64,000 bases of DNA from Affinundibacterium baiyunense (GCF_018139645.1 NZ_JAGSPM010000005.1:111984-175983); one strand, 5' to 3'. Positions 42,637 through 51,808 are shown, counted from the stretch's first letter. Numbers and translations: made by a program. The notes: generated from the sequence alone by a model not told the origin.

Positions 42637-42667
42637 CCGTGTGTGTTTAAATTTTGAACACACACGG
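42637..42667. repeat. Perfect 11-bp hairpin between convergent genes
   Basis: CCGTGTGTGTT (42637-42647) / AACACACACGG (42657-42667) with a 9-nt loop. No T tract on either side, so an ordinary intrinsic terminator is doubtful; it could still end or protect transcripts of the converging surface-protein and Hsp33 genes. Confidence 0.5.
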
Positions 42668-42811
42668 ATGATTCCACATGAATGGTGACAAGGTAGTTTT
42701 GTAACTCAAGCAGGAACAAATGCACATTAAATTGCGCATTTAATAGCACATCATCTAGTGCGCCAACTAGTCGATCAAGTCGTGTTAAATGAATGCAGAT
42801 TGAATTTAAAC

Positions 42812-43738
42812 TTAATGTTTAATCGCATTCGGCGCAACGACACCATCGACTAAGGTATTAGTGGTAAATAATTGCGCACAATCTACTTGATCAAAACTGT
42901 AGTGCTTGCCACAGAAATCACAATTGATATCGAGTTGATTCAACTCTGCAATGGCTGAATTCACTTCCTCTTCACCCAACATCTTTAGCATGTCCCCCAC
43001 TTTTTCACGTGTGCAATTGCAATGAAATTGTGGATGTACAGGATCAAATACGCGTATCGTTTCTTCCCAAAACAAACGTGTCATCAAGGTGTTGACATCG
43101 GTACTGAGTAATTCCTCTTGTTTTAAGGTACTACCTAAAATGACTGCGCGATTCCATGCTTCGGTTTCATCTTCTACGCTGGATTCGGTACCACCAATTT
43201 TTGGCAATTTTTGCAGTAATAGCCCACGAGCCACTTGCGCATCTGCAGCTAACCACAGTTTGGTATCAAGCTGCTCTGAACGCATCATGTAGTTTTCTAT
43301 GATGGTGGCAACCGAGTCACCGTCTAGTGGAACTATCCCTTGATAAGCCTGTTGGCCTGGCAATTTGTCGTTCGGGTCTAAAGTAATAACAAAACGACCT
43401 TGTCCGTGACTGTGTACTAATTCTGCCAGCGTGGCGTTATCTGCAATTACCGCATCTGCTGCAAGTTTGGCGGTAGCGCGTAAACGTTGTGCTGAATCAC
43501 ACTCCACCACCAACAGTTTGATTGGCCCATCACCATGAATTTGCATGACCATCGTGCCGTTAAATTTGAGATTGGCACTGAGTAAGCTGGCTGCCGCCAG
43601 AAGTTCGCCCAAAATCACTTTTACGGGTTGCGGATAATTTTGATGTGACAAAATTTCTTGCCAAGTCTCAGAAAGTTCAACCAATTCGCCGCGTACACCG
43701 GCATGTTCAAACATAAATTTTTGCAGATTATCTTTCAC
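42812..43738 (-). CDS. hslO: Hsp33 redox-regulated chaperone
   Basis: 308 residues from the GTG at 43738 (VKDNLQKFMFEHAGVRGELVELS), chosen because AGGA lies 7 nt upstream and Hsp33 proteins begin this way; the frame to 43816 overlaps the upstream gene. The C-terminal redox switch is intact: CNC (in FHCNCTREKV) and CDFC, the CxC...CxxC zinc site that forms disulfides under oxidative plus heat stress and turns on holdase activity. It follows a gamma-carbonic anhydrase gene by 64 bp, a frequent pairing in betaproteobacteria. Confidence 0.95.
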   Translation of the reverse strand: MKDNLQKFMFEHAGVRGELVELSETWQEILSHQNYPQPVKVILGELLAAASLLSANLKFNGTMVMQIHGDGPIKLLVVECDSAQRLRATAKLAADAVIADNATLAELVHSHGQGRFVITLDPNDKLPGQQAYQGIVPLDGDSVATIIENYMMRSEQLDTKLWLAADAQVARGLLLQKLPKIGGTESSVEDETEAWNRAVILGSTLKQEELLSTDVNTLMTRLFWEETIRVFDPVHPQFHCNCTREKVGDMLKMLGEEEVNSAIAELNQLDINCDFCGKHYSFDQVDCAQLFTTNTLVDGVVAPNAIKH

Positions 43739-43802
43739 TGTTATTCCTAGAGTTGATTCAATTATCGTTGCTTGTTTTAATCGACGCTGATGGATCGTTT
43801 TT

Positions 43803-44333
43803 TTAACCGACATCAATGCGTTTTAATTGTGTTTTAAATTCTTGTGCACGACGTACATAGTTTTGCGTGTTGGCGTGCATTTTTGCGATTGCGGTGTCAT
43901 CGAGTGTGCGGATTACTTTTGCTGGTGAGCCAACGATCAGCGAATTATCGGGAAACTCTTTTCCTTCCGTGACCAATGCGCCTGCACCGACTAAGCAATT
44001 TTTTCCAATTTTCGCACCATTTAAAATCACTGCTTGGATACCAATCAAGCTGCCTTCGCCAATTGTGCATCCATGTAACATCGCTTGATGTCCAACTGTG
44101 ACGTTGTTTGCAATCGTTAATGGAAATCCTGGGTCTGTGTGTAATATGCAAGACTCTTGCAAATTGCTGTTGGCGCCAATGTGGATGCGCTCATTGTCAC
44201 CACGTATAACTGTGCCAAACCAGACACTCGCATTTGCCTCGATGGTAACTTTGCCTATGACTTGGGCACTGTCGGTGATGTAGGCACTAGCATCAATTTC
44301 AGGGGAAATGTCAGCTAACTGATAAATGGCCAT
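43803..44333 (-). CDS. Gamma-carbonic anhydrase family protein
   Basis: A 176-residue left-handed beta-helix protein (YrdA/PaaY/CaiE group). Hexapeptide repeats run from about residue 12 to 130. Zinc-type histidines are seen in ILHTDPG, VGHQAMLHGC, and the typical FGTVIRGDNERIHIG segment is present; the C-terminus is a helix. Some members hydrate CO2, others act as thioesterases or have no known activity. Upstream of hslO in the same direction. Confidence 0.92.
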   Translation of the reverse strand: MAIYQLADISPEIDASAYITDSAQVIGKVTIEANASVWFGTVIRGDNERIHIGANSNLQESCILHTDPGFPLTIANNVTVGHQAMLHGCTIGEGSLIGIQAVILNGAKIGKNCLVGAGALVTEGKEFPDNSLIVGSPAKVIRTLDDTAIAKMHANTQNYVRRAQEFKTQLKRIDVG

Positions 44334-44389
44334 GATTATTCCGTAAAATAGAGGGATTCCAAATTTAACGCCATTTTACCGCCCAACGC

Positions 44390-45241
44390 ATGAATTCGCC
44401 GACTCTCGCACCAAATTCCAATTCAACTTTAACAACAACGCTGCCGCTTGAATTACGTGAACAAGCCTTATTTTGGCTGGCCGAGCCTGATGCTCGCTTA
44501 AAGGCACAAGGCGTCACTGCAATGCGAGCGGCTTATTTGGATCGTCAACTCGCCTTAAATACCGAAGCAGACATGTCTTGCGCTTATCAAATTCCGGGGA
44601 GACCAGCGCGACCAGAGCTAGTGGCGCCTTTAGATGTGAAACGACGGGCAATGAATACGCCCGAAGGTCGCGCTAGTTTGATTCATGCATTGGCGCACAT
44701 TGAATTTAATGCAATCAATCTTGCACTTGATGCGGTCTGGCGTTTTCCGAATATGCCTGAAGCGTATTACCAAGATTGGCTACAAGTGGCACAAGAAGAG
44801 GCTTACCATTTTGGTCTACTTGCAGATCACTTAGTGACGATGGGCTATCAATATGGTGATTTTTCTGCGCATAATAGTTTGTGGGAGTTGGCGGAAAAAA
44901 CGCAGGGCGATGTATTAGCGAGAATGGCTTTAGTACCGAGAACCATGGAAGCGCGAGGATTAGATGCAACGCCAGCGCTGCGCGCAAAATTGGCACAAGC
45001 GAAAGATCAAGCCGCAGCAGAAATACTCGATATTATCTTGCGTGATGAAATCGGCCACGTAGCAATTGGTAATCGTTGGTTTGGCTTTCTTTGCGAGCAA
45101 CGGCAACTTGATCACATTACTTGCTTTGCTGAGTTGGCGTTGCAATTTAGAGCACCAGTATTGCGTGCGCCTTTCAATGTGGAGGCGCGATTGGCAGCGG
45201 GTTTTACCCCGGCAGAGTTAAGTGCGATGAAGATCGCATAA
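44390..45241 (+). CDS. DUF455 ferritin-like protein
   Basis: A 283-residue soluble helical protein. Metal-ligand style motifs HALAHIEFNAINLALDAVWRF (~residues 104-124), VAQEEAYHFGLLADHL (near 138-153) and RDEIGHVAIGNRWF (near 218-231) give the E...ExxH...E...ExxH arrangement of a di-iron four-helix bundle, matching DUF455 (MiaE-like). It may be a di-iron oxygenase; no substrate is known. Divergent from the gamma-carbonic anhydrase gene. Confidence 0.87.
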   Translation: MNSPTLAPNSNSTLTTTLPLELREQALFWLAEPDARLKAQGVTAMRAAYLDRQLALNTEADMSCAYQIPGRPARPELVAPLDVKRRAMNTPEGRASLIHALAHIEFNAINLALDAVWRFPNMPEAYYQDWLQVAQEEAYHFGLLADHLVTMGYQYGDFSAHNSLWELAEKTQGDVLARMALVPRTMEARGLDATPALRAKLAQAKDQAAAEILDIILRDEIGHVAIGNRWFGFLCEQRQLDHITCFAELALQFRAPVLRAPFNVEARLAAGFTPAELSAMKIA

Positions 45242-45289
45242 AAAATCGAAAAGATAAAAATCAAAACGATAAAATCAAAAGGGACGTTA

Positions 45290-46303
45290 ATGATGGGACA
45301 TCGTATTCAATGCTTATTTGATCGTTTCGGTCATTTTGGGCTTAGCGCAAAATCAAGCAAATACAGCAGCACAAAAAAAGCGTGGATGACAGGCTTGGTT
45401 TTGATGTTGGCGTTTTCGCAAACTGCATGCAGTCTTTTCGTTAAGCCCAAGCCTGTGCCAGTTGTCGAACATCGTGTACTAAAAAAGAAAATTGTCATGA
45501 CTGGTTTTGCGGTCAAAGTGCCATTGCAAGTGCAGGATTTAGATGATGTCGCACAAGGCATCCCGCGCGAGATGCTCAGTCGGCTTGAACGTACTGGCAA
45601 TTTCTTAACGCGTCAGTCTCAGGACTTGTTGTCGTTTGAGCTGAAACAAGATCCGCCATCTGCTCAGTTGGTCAAGCAAGTCGCTGCGGAAAATGATGCG
45701 CAATTTGTGATCGCTGGTGAAGTACGCAATGCCGGCATTCGTAGCGATAAAAAACTATTCGGTCTAATGGAAAATCGTAGCCGTCATATTGAAATTGAAT
45801 TCGCTATTTATGATGGTTTGACAGGCGCATTTTTGAGTCGTCATCATTTATATCGCCCTGCTGAAGATGATGCAAAAGTGGGGCGCGATAAACCTTTTGG
45901 TAGCGTCGCCTTCTATGCAACGAGTTTTGGTAAAGCGATTGATTCAGTGATAGAAGAATCGGTTGCTTGGATTAGAAAAGACTTGGCGGTATTTCCAACG
46001 ATGTCGCGCATTATTCAAGTCAATGGCAATCAAATCATGTTAGATGCCGGTGTGAATTCGAGTTTGATTGTAGGTGATGTTGGACTAGTGGTTTCTGATT
46101 ACGATCAGTTGCCGACCATAGGCCTCACCGCATTACAAGCACGCCCAAGCTACTACGGTATGGCACAGGCCAGTATGGGTAATGTCAAACTGAATCAAAC
46201 TCAATTGCAATTTGCGATAGGTGAATTACAAGATAGCGGTGATGCAAAGGCGGTCAAAGTGAAGGTGGGTGATTTTGTTCGCTTTGATGGAGCCAAGCCA
46301 TGA
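45290..46303 (+). CDS. FlgT-like envelope lipoprotein
   Basis: A 337-residue exported protein. After an unusually long positively charged N-region, a hydrophobic core (WMTGLVLMLAFS) leads to QTAC, a plausible lipobox with the acylated Cys near residue 46. The mature part has an assembly-type beta/alpha domain (KKKIVMTGFAVKVPLQVQDLDDVAQGIPREMLSRLERTGNFL) and a C-terminal segment IIQVNGNQIMLDAGVNSSLIVGDVGLVV that resembles the FlgT C-terminal domain. A flagellar basal-body role is possible, but no flagellar genes are nearby. Confidence 0.6.
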   Translation: MMGHRIQCLFDRFGHFGLSAKSSKYSSTKKAWMTGLVLMLAFSQTACSLFVKPKPVPVVEHRVLKKKIVMTGFAVKVPLQVQDLDDVAQGIPREMLSRLERTGNFLTRQSQDLLSFELKQDPPSAQLVKQVAAENDAQFVIAGEVRNAGIRSDKKLFGLMENRSRHIEIEFAIYDGLTGAFLSRHHLYRPAEDDAKVGRDKPFGSVAFYATSFGKAIDSVIEESVAWIRKDLAVFPTMSRIIQVNGNQIMLDAGVNSSLIVGDVGLVVSDYDQLPTIGLTALQARPSYYGMAQASMGNVKLNQTQLQFAIGELQDSGDAKAVKVKVGDFVRFDGAKP

Positions 46304-46333
46304 TGCGTTGATTTTTTATTTGTCGTCTTAATG

Positions 46334-46369
46334 AAAGCCTTGGAAGAGAAAATCTCCAAGGCTTTTTTT
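46334..46369 (+). terminator. Intrinsic terminator of the FlgT-like gene
   Basis: AAAGCCTTGGA (46334-46344) / TCCAAGGCTTT (46354-46364) followed by TTTTTTT. It lies 31 bp past the stop codon. Confidence 0.88.
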
Positions 46370-46399
46370 GTGTGATGCAGCATTTTCGTGATGATGGGT

Positions 46400-46421
46400 T
46401 ATAATAATCGAACGGTCGTAC
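46400..46421 (+). promoter_or_regulatory. TATAAT with adjacent TetR-like half-site pair
   Basis: TATAAT (46400-46405) is followed at 46409-46418 by CGAACGGTCG, an imperfect inverted repeat of the type bound by TetR-family regulators of lipid genes. No good -35 is seen. The alpha/beta hydrolase gene starts 25 bp downstream. Tentative. Confidence 0.35.
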
Positions 46422-46445
46422 TATTTTTGTTTAAAGGTTAATGAT

Positions 46446-47324
46446 ATGAAAGCCAGCCGTTCCGAATTTATCGCCCTGCGTGGATTGAATATGCACATTC
46501 GTCATTGGGGTAATCCCGACGCACCCAAATTATTTATGGTGCATGGTTGGATGGACGTCGCCGCTTCGTTTCAATTTGTGGTGGATTGCTTGGCGCAAGA
46601 CTGGCACTTGATAGCGCCAGATTGGCGAGGTTTCGGCTTGACCGAATATCCGAAAGTCGAAAGCTACTGGTTTCCTGATTATGTGGCGGATTTAGATGCG
46701 ATTTTGCTGCATTACTCTCCGGACCAAGCTGTCAATTTATTAGGGCATAGCATGGGCGGCAATATTGCCATGCTATATGCTGGTGTGCGCCCTGAGCGTA
46801 TTGCTAAGTTAATTAACTTAGAGGGTTTTGGTATGCCGATGACGCAGGCCAAGCAAGCGCCTGGTCGCTATCGTAAGTGGCTAGATGAATTGCGTGAAGT
46901 ACCAAGCTTGCGCCCGTACGCGAGTCTTGCCGAAGTCGCCGCAAGATTACAAAAAACTAATCCACGTTTGTCAGATGAGCGAGCAAGTTTCTTAGCGCAG
47001 CATTGGTCTAAAGAGAATGCGCAGGGCTTATGGGAATTACTGGCAGATCCTGCACATAAAAATTCTAGCCCCTTGCTGTATCACGTTGATGAAGTCTTGG
47101 AGTGCTGGCAGAACATTTCGGCGCCAGTGTTGTGGGTCGAGGCAAATGATACGGATATCTGGCGTATGATCGGTTCTAAGCAAGAAGCGCGCGTGGAAAT
47201 TGATCGACGCATGCAATTCATTCCGCAATTGCAGACCAAGATCGTGATGGATGCAGGACATATGTTGCATCATGACCAACCCGAAGTATTGGCGCAGATG
47301 ATAGAAGAGTTTTTGGCGCAGTAA
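46446..47324 (+). CDS. Alpha/beta hydrolase
   Basis: A 292-residue soluble serine hydrolase. Oxyanion motif MVHGWMDVAASF near residue 32, nucleophile elbow LLGHSMGGNIAM (Ser about residue 100), Asp in VLWVEANDTD region, and catalytic His in MDAGHMLHHDQPE near the C-terminus. Family esterases, lipases or haloalkane-type enzymes share this core; substrate unknown. The adjacent TetR-like box hints at lipid-related control. Confidence 0.88.
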   Translation: MKASRSEFIALRGLNMHIRHWGNPDAPKLFMVHGWMDVAASFQFVVDCLAQDWHLIAPDWRGFGLTEYPKVESYWFPDYVADLDAILLHYSPDQAVNLLGHSMGGNIAMLYAGVRPERIAKLINLEGFGMPMTQAKQAPGRYRKWLDELREVPSLRPYASLAEVAARLQKTNPRLSDERASFLAQHWSKENAQGLWELLADPAHKNSSPLLYHVDEVLECWQNISAPVLWVEANDTDIWRMIGSKQEARVEIDRRMQFIPQLQTKIVMDAGHMLHHDQPEVLAQMIEEFLAQ

Positions 47325-47411
47325 ATTGGCGCGATGGCGTAACGACGATTCGATTTCTGAAGCTGCCGAGATTGGTGAGGAATCTCTTTATAAATTGTAA
47401 ATTAAACATTA

Positions 47412-47449
47412 AAAGCCTGTAAGACATCAAGGTCTTGCAGGTTTTTTTT
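47412..47449 (+). terminator. Intrinsic terminator of the alpha/beta hydrolase gene
   Basis: CCTGTAAGAC (47416-47425) / GTCTTGCAGG (47432-47441), ten pairs including one G-U, followed by eight T. Confidence 0.88.
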
Positions 47450-47580
47450 CGCCTAATGTTCTTATCGCGTATAAAAATATCGAGTACAGCAAAATACTTC
47501 GCGATAATTTGGGAACTTTTGCTTATCTCAAACGGAATAGTAGTATGAACGCAGCTTAACCAAGAATAAATCCTTCACGA

Positions 47581-48183
47581 ATGAGCGACTTGTTACCGGA
47601 TATTGAACTAGTTCGACGAATGCGCAATGGCGATCAAGCGGCTTTTGTTGCCTTATATCGTCGTCATCAGGCAGCTTTGTATCGTTATGCTGTATTGCGT
47701 TGTGGTTCTGCGCAAGTAGCGGCAGATGTGGTGCAAGAAGTGTTTGTCGGCTTAATGAGCAATCAATATCACTACGATGGATTAAAAGGACACTTGCTGT
47801 ATTTTCTGTTTGGTGTCGCGCGCAATCTTGCAATGAAGTTTGATGAGGTTACTCAACATCGTTTTCAAAATCTTGAATCGGTATCGACATTGTCTGATTC
47901 TGAGTCGGATGACATGGATGAATCGATGGAAGTAATGAGCGAAGAAGCAAATCCATTAGAACGATTGCTGCAATATCAAATGGCAGAGGATTTGCGTGTC
48001 GCGATCAATGATCTGTTACCGCATTATCGTGATGTTTTGATTCTCTATGAAATGCAAGAAATGTCGTATTTGGATATTGCGAATATTTGTCAGATCAATG
48101 TAGGCACGGTGCGATCTCGTTTGTCACGCGCACGTCAAGCTTTGGCTGAGCGCTTGCAAGCATATCGACGTGAGGCGGCTTAA
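47581..48183 (+). CDS. ECF-type RNA polymerase sigma factor
   Basis: A 200-residue sigma-70 family factor with only regions 2 and 4. Region 2: AAFVALYRRHQAALYRYAVLRCGS ... DVVQEVFVGLM ... HLLYFLFGVARNLAMKF. Region 4: LPHYRDVLILYEMQEMSYLDIANICQINVGTVRSRLSRARQAL, including the HTH. An acidic linker (SDSESDDMDESMEVMSEE) joins them. It heads a three-gene cluster with a membrane protein (putative anti-sigma) and an exported protein. A GGGAACTTT word at 47511-47519 could be an ECF -35 element for autoregulation. Confidence 0.9.
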   Translation: MSDLLPDIELVRRMRNGDQAAFVALYRRHQAALYRYAVLRCGSAQVAADVVQEVFVGLMSNQYHYDGLKGHLLYFLFGVARNLAMKFDEVTQHRFQNLESVSTLSDSESDDMDESMEVMSEEANPLERLLQYQMAEDLRVAINDLLPHYRDVLILYEMQEMSYLDIANICQINVGTVRSRLSRARQALAERLQAYRREAA

Positions 48184-48260
48184 GACCGATTGCCTTTTAT
48201 CAAGCCAGCACATAAGCAGAACAGATAAGCAGAACAGATTCAATACAAGAAAGAAATGAA

Positions 48261-48752
48261 ATGGTAGACCTCGATCAAGTGAATGCGCAGCTAAAACCTG
48301 CATTTACGGTACTTAAACAAGAAATGCATCACTTGCAGACTAGTCCGCAAGTAGAAGAAAACTTATTGAAAGCATTTCAGCAACAGTATCCAAAGCCAAG
48401 CTGGTGGCGCAAATACTTATCTGAGCCGTGGCAATGGAGTGGCGTGTTAGTGATGAGTTTGTTGGTGTGTTTGCTGGTGCTGAATAAGCCGACTGTTTTT
48501 GAAACTAGTCCTGGATTTGCCGCCGATGCAGATACGCTCTATGAAGACATCCCATTTATCGCGATTGAGAGTGGCGAGACGATTCTGCAGCAAGAAAGTA
48601 TGCGCATTGTGCGTGCAGAGGTTCCGCATACCGTATTGGCTTCTTTAGGCGTACCAGTCAATCCGCAAGCGGCGAGTGATACCACGAGAGCAGAGATGTT
48701 AGTGGGTGAGAACGATGAGTATTTGGCGGTTCGCTTTATTCCTAGCGAATAA
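48261..48752 (+). CDS. Single-pass membrane protein, putative anti-sigma factor
   Basis: A 163-residue protein. Cytoplasmic N-terminus of about 55 residues, one membrane helix near 58-77 (WSGVLVMSLLVCLLVLN), and a periplasmic domain of about 85 residues (FIAIESGETILQQESMRIVRAEVPHTVLASLGVPV). Topology and position immediately after an ECF sigma gene fit an anti-sigma factor, but there is no zinc (HxxxCxxC) motif, so the assignment is by context. Confidence 0.65.
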   Translation: MVDLDQVNAQLKPAFTVLKQEMHHLQTSPQVEENLLKAFQQQYPKPSWWRKYLSEPWQWSGVLVMSLLVCLLVLNKPTVFETSPGFAADADTLYEDIPFIAIESGETILQQESMRIVRAEVPHTVLASLGVPVNPQAASDTTRAEMLVGENDEYLAVRFIPSE

Positions 48753-48874
48753 TTTATGCGTAGAAGTGCAATAGAAATTAGAGCGATGAGCATTCATTAG
48801 CTCGCTTAAAAGTAGGTTTAGAGAGCGTTTGTAGAATGCTTGAACCACATTGAAAATATAAAGAAGGAGAAATT

Positions 48875-50107
48875 ATGTTGATCAGAACTAAATTCAAAAA
48901 GCCTTTGATGTTAGCGATGATGTCGGTCGCGATATTTGCGACACCCGTTTATGCGACTAAGCTCAATGTCACAGCAGATAAAATCGTCGCGTTTGAGTTT
49001 CATTTGAGTGACACGGATAGTTCACAGAATGAAAAAGCTGGGACAAAAGAAACCGACAAAAAGCAAGATAATCGACGTGAAATGATACGTAGCGAGGTAA
49101 TGATCAAGCAAGCGCCGCGTGCAGATTTGATATCGAACGTGCAGAGCATTCGTATCGGTGAAAAACTTGTAAAAAATGCGCCATATAGCGCGGAAGTGGT
49201 TACCGAAAACCAGCAGAAACTAGCAGATGGTAATCTGATTTTAAATAAGGTCACGATGCTTACTTACCGTGATTCGCAAGGACGCACGCGGGAAGAGATA
49301 CGCGATCCTAAAGGCGAAGTGAGAAGCATCATTATTCATGACCCTGAAAATGGACGTTTAATTCTGAATCCAAAATCGAAAACGGCGCTCAAGATGCTAC
49401 CAGTCGGGCAGTGGAAAGAGGGCGGTAAACAGTCGCTCAACATCGTCACAGAAAACATCACCAAGGCTGCCGATGGTAAAGATGTCATTGAATTGAAATT
49501 AGCAAGTGAAGGTGATAAACAAGGTGAGCGTCATGTAGTAATACGCCGTGCCGTGAAGTCAGCTGACGGTAAGGTAATTTCCGGTGATGTAGAGAAAAAT
49601 ATGACGATAGATGTGCGTGGTCCAGAAATGGGACGGAATATCGAAGTTCATACCGGAAGCGCAGTTTTTGACAGCAATTTCTCTCGTGTCTTTAGCGACG
49701 CAAAATGGTCGTCCAAGCGTCAAACCAAAGCATTAGGAAGTCGCGACTTTGACGGCATCAAAGCCGACGGCAAGTTAGCAAGCTATGAAATTCCTGCAGG
49801 TGAAATTGGTAATGCAAATCCGATTGTGGTGAGTGATGAAAATTGGGTTTCGCCAGATTTACAAATCACTGTGTACTCTAAACACAGTGATCCACGATCG
49901 GGTGATCGTATCTATCGCTTACAAAATGTAAAGCGCGACGAAGTTCCAGCATCCATGTTCACGGTACCTAGTGATTACAAGGTGACTGAATTCGGAAAAC
50001 AGATGGGCAAAGCGATGAAATTTGATTGGAGTGAGAAAGCAGACAAAGCGGACAAAGCTGAAAAGAGTCCAAAGATCGAACGAGAAATTCTGATCGAAAA
50101 GAAATAA
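48875..50107 (+). CDS. Exported protein of unknown function linked to the ECF sigma factor
   Basis: A 410-residue protein with a signal peptide (MLAMMSVAIFATPVYA, cleavage near residue 28). The mature part is beta-rich and charged; RDSQGRTREEIRDPKGEVRSIIIHDPENGRLILNPKSKTALKM recurs in uncharacterised periplasmic proteins. The last 25 residues are Lys/Glu-rich (EKADKADKAEKSPKIE). AGGAG precedes the ATG. It may be a target or sensor component of the sigma-factor pathway. Confidence 0.7.
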   Translation: MLIRTKFKKPLMLAMMSVAIFATPVYATKLNVTADKIVAFEFHLSDTDSSQNEKAGTKETDKKQDNRREMIRSEVMIKQAPRADLISNVQSIRIGEKLVKNAPYSAEVVTENQQKLADGNLILNKVTMLTYRDSQGRTREEIRDPKGEVRSIIIHDPENGRLILNPKSKTALKMLPVGQWKEGGKQSLNIVTENITKAADGKDVIELKLASEGDKQGERHVVIRRAVKSADGKVISGDVEKNMTIDVRGPEMGRNIEVHTGSAVFDSNFSRVFSDAKWSSKRQTKALGSRDFDGIKADGKLASYEIPAGEIGNANPIVVSDENWVSPDLQITVYSKHSDPRSGDRIYRLQNVKRDEVPASMFTVPSDYKVTEFGKQMGKAMKFDWSEKADKADKAEKSPKIEREILIEKK

Positions 50108-50182
50108 GCAATTGAACTCGATTATGAAATCAAAGATTTGAATTTGATTTTAGATCACATCGATTTTGCCTAGCCAAGGCAT

Positions 50183-50220
50183 ATAGCGAATCAATATCAT
50201 CATTGATTCGCTATTTTTTT
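50183..50220 (+). terminator. Intrinsic terminator of the ECF cluster
   Basis: ATAGCGAATCAA (50183-50194) / TTGATTCGCTAT (50203-50214), a perfect 12-bp stem with an 8-nt loop and a T tract, 76 bp after the last gene. Confidence 0.9.
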
Positions 50221-50389
50221 GGTGGGGGAGTGATTAAATACGCAATTCTTAATGAGAAGTATTTTAATTGCTAGATTTCAGCTGAACGATATTGATCCGA
50301 AGTTGAACGTGGTAGCAAGCCATTGAATTGTCGTATCAAAATACCATTGAGCTTTCAGTTTGTTGAAAAAGTGAAATAAGCGTAGTTTC

Positions 50390-50425
50390 AAGCGAATCGA
50401 TTTTGTGAATCGGTTCGCTTTTTTA
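50390..50425 (+). terminator. Second intrinsic terminator
   Basis: AAGCGAATCGATT (50390-50402) / AATCGGTTCGCTT (50408-50420) followed by TTTT. The stem shares AGCGAATC with the terminator 200 bp upstream, suggesting a duplicated hairpin. Confidence 0.8.
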
Positions 50426-50560
50426 TTTGAACTTTGATCGCGATAGGCTCGCTTGCGCTTTATCTAATTTACTTGAAATTTGTCTATGGGACTTCAGCAG
50501 AGCTAGAGCTGAAACTAGGTTAAACTCTTAACTTTGATAAACCACTTATCTATTTTTATC

Positions 50561-51808
50561 ATGAGCACAGCGAAGCCTTACGGATTTACCACCACCATTT
50601 TGCACAATGACCGTCAAAAAGAAATCGAACATGGTTCGCCACATAAGCCAATTCATAGCTCGGTGACTTATGGCTACAAAAATGCAAGGGAATTAGCCGA
50701 TGTATTTCAAGGCAAGCAAGCTGGTTATCGCTATGGACGTCAAGGCAACCCTACCGTCGCCGCATTGGAAGATAAGATTAGCAAAATGGAAGATGGCATT
50801 GCGAGTTTGTGTTTTGCCACGGGTATGGCGGCGATAGGCGCGGTTTTTCAGGGATTGCTGCGTCAGGGCGATCATATTATTTCTTCGCGGTTCTTGTTTG
50901 GAAACACTAATAGCGTTTGGCAAACTTGCGCGGAGCAAGGGATTCAACTGTCATTAGTCGATTCGACCAATGTTGCAGAAGTGGCTGCCGCGATTACGCC
51001 AGCAACCCGTATGGTGTTTGTCGAAACGATCGCTAATCCGCGTACGCAAATCGCCGACCTCAAACGTATCGGTGAGTTGTGTCAGCAACATGGCATTCTG
51101 TATGTGGTGGATAACACCATGACGTCTCCTTATTTGTTCCGCCCCAAAGCGGTCGGTGCTGGCTTGGTGGTGAATTCCTTAACTAAATCAATTGCGGGTC
51201 ATGGCAACGTATTAGGTGGTGCTTTGACGGATACTGGCTTGTTCGATTGGGCTAGTTATCCGCATATTGCTCCCAATTTCCGTAAGCTCGCTTCCGCCCA
51301 ACAAGGAATGGCGCAACTACGTGCTAAGGCCTTACGTGATTTTGGCGCATCCATTTCACCCGATGCGGCCCATCAAATTGCCGTTGGTGCCGAGACACTG
51401 GCACTACGTATGCAACGTGAAAGCGAAAATGCCTTGGAATTGGCGCGCTTGCTTCAGGCTGATCCGCGTGTGGCGGTAGTGCACTACCCAGGCTTGGAAT
51501 CACATCCTCAACATGCGCTCGCGAGCGAGTTGTTTCGTGCCTTTGGTGCTTTATTGAGTTTTGAGTTGAAGCCAGAAATTGATTGTTTTGATTATTTGAA
51601 TCACTTGAAACTAGCGATTAACGCCACACATCTGGGGGATACGCGTACCTTGGTGATCCCAGTTGCACATACGATTTTCTTTGAGATGGGACCGGAACGT
51701 CGTGCTGAAATGGGTATCGTCGATTCCTTAATTCGTGTCTCAGTTGGAATTGAAGATACGGAAGATTTATTGCAAGACTTTGCAAATGCTTTAAATCAGT
51801 TTGATTGA
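50561..51808 (+). CDS. Cystathionine gamma-synthase family PLP enzyme
   Basis: 415 residues from ATG 50561 (MSTAKPYGFTT); the upstream in-frame start at 50534 is less likely. Trans-sulfuration fold: YGRQGNPTVAALEDKI, SLCFATGMAAIGAVF, VVDNTMTSPYLFRPKAVGAGLVVNSLTKSIAGHGNVLGG, where the PLP lysine is in SLTKSIAGHGN (about residue 210). Such enzymes make or break cystathionine, homocysteine or methionine; the subgroup with this start is usually annotated only as cystathionine gamma-synthase family. Monocistronic. Confidence 0.9.
   Translation: MSTAKPYGFTTTILHNDRQKEIEHGSPHKPIHSSVTYGYKNARELADVFQGKQAGYRYGRQGNPTVAALEDKISKMEDGIASLCFATGMAAIGAVFQGLLRQGDHIISSRFLFGNTNSVWQTCAEQGIQLSLVDSTNVAEVAAAITPATRMVFVETIANPRTQIADLKRIGELCQQHGILYVVDNTMTSPYLFRPKAVGAGLVVNSLTKSIAGHGNVLGGALTDTGLFDWASYPHIAPNFRKLASAQQGMAQLRAKALRDFGASISPDAAHQIAVGAETLALRMQRESENALELARLLQADPRVAVVHYPGLESHPQHALASELFRAFGALLSFELKPEIDCFDYLNHLKLAINATHLGDTRTLVIPVAHTIFFEMGPERRAEMGIVDSLIRVSVGIEDTEDLLQDFANALNQFD

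Larger units (their letters stand above)
50108..50560. other. Intergenic region with two tandem terminator hairpins
   Basis: 453 bp. Contains the two hairpins listed separately (50183-50220 and 50390-50425). Nothing else recognised; the promoter of the following PLP-enzyme gene should be at its right end. Confidence 0.5.
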
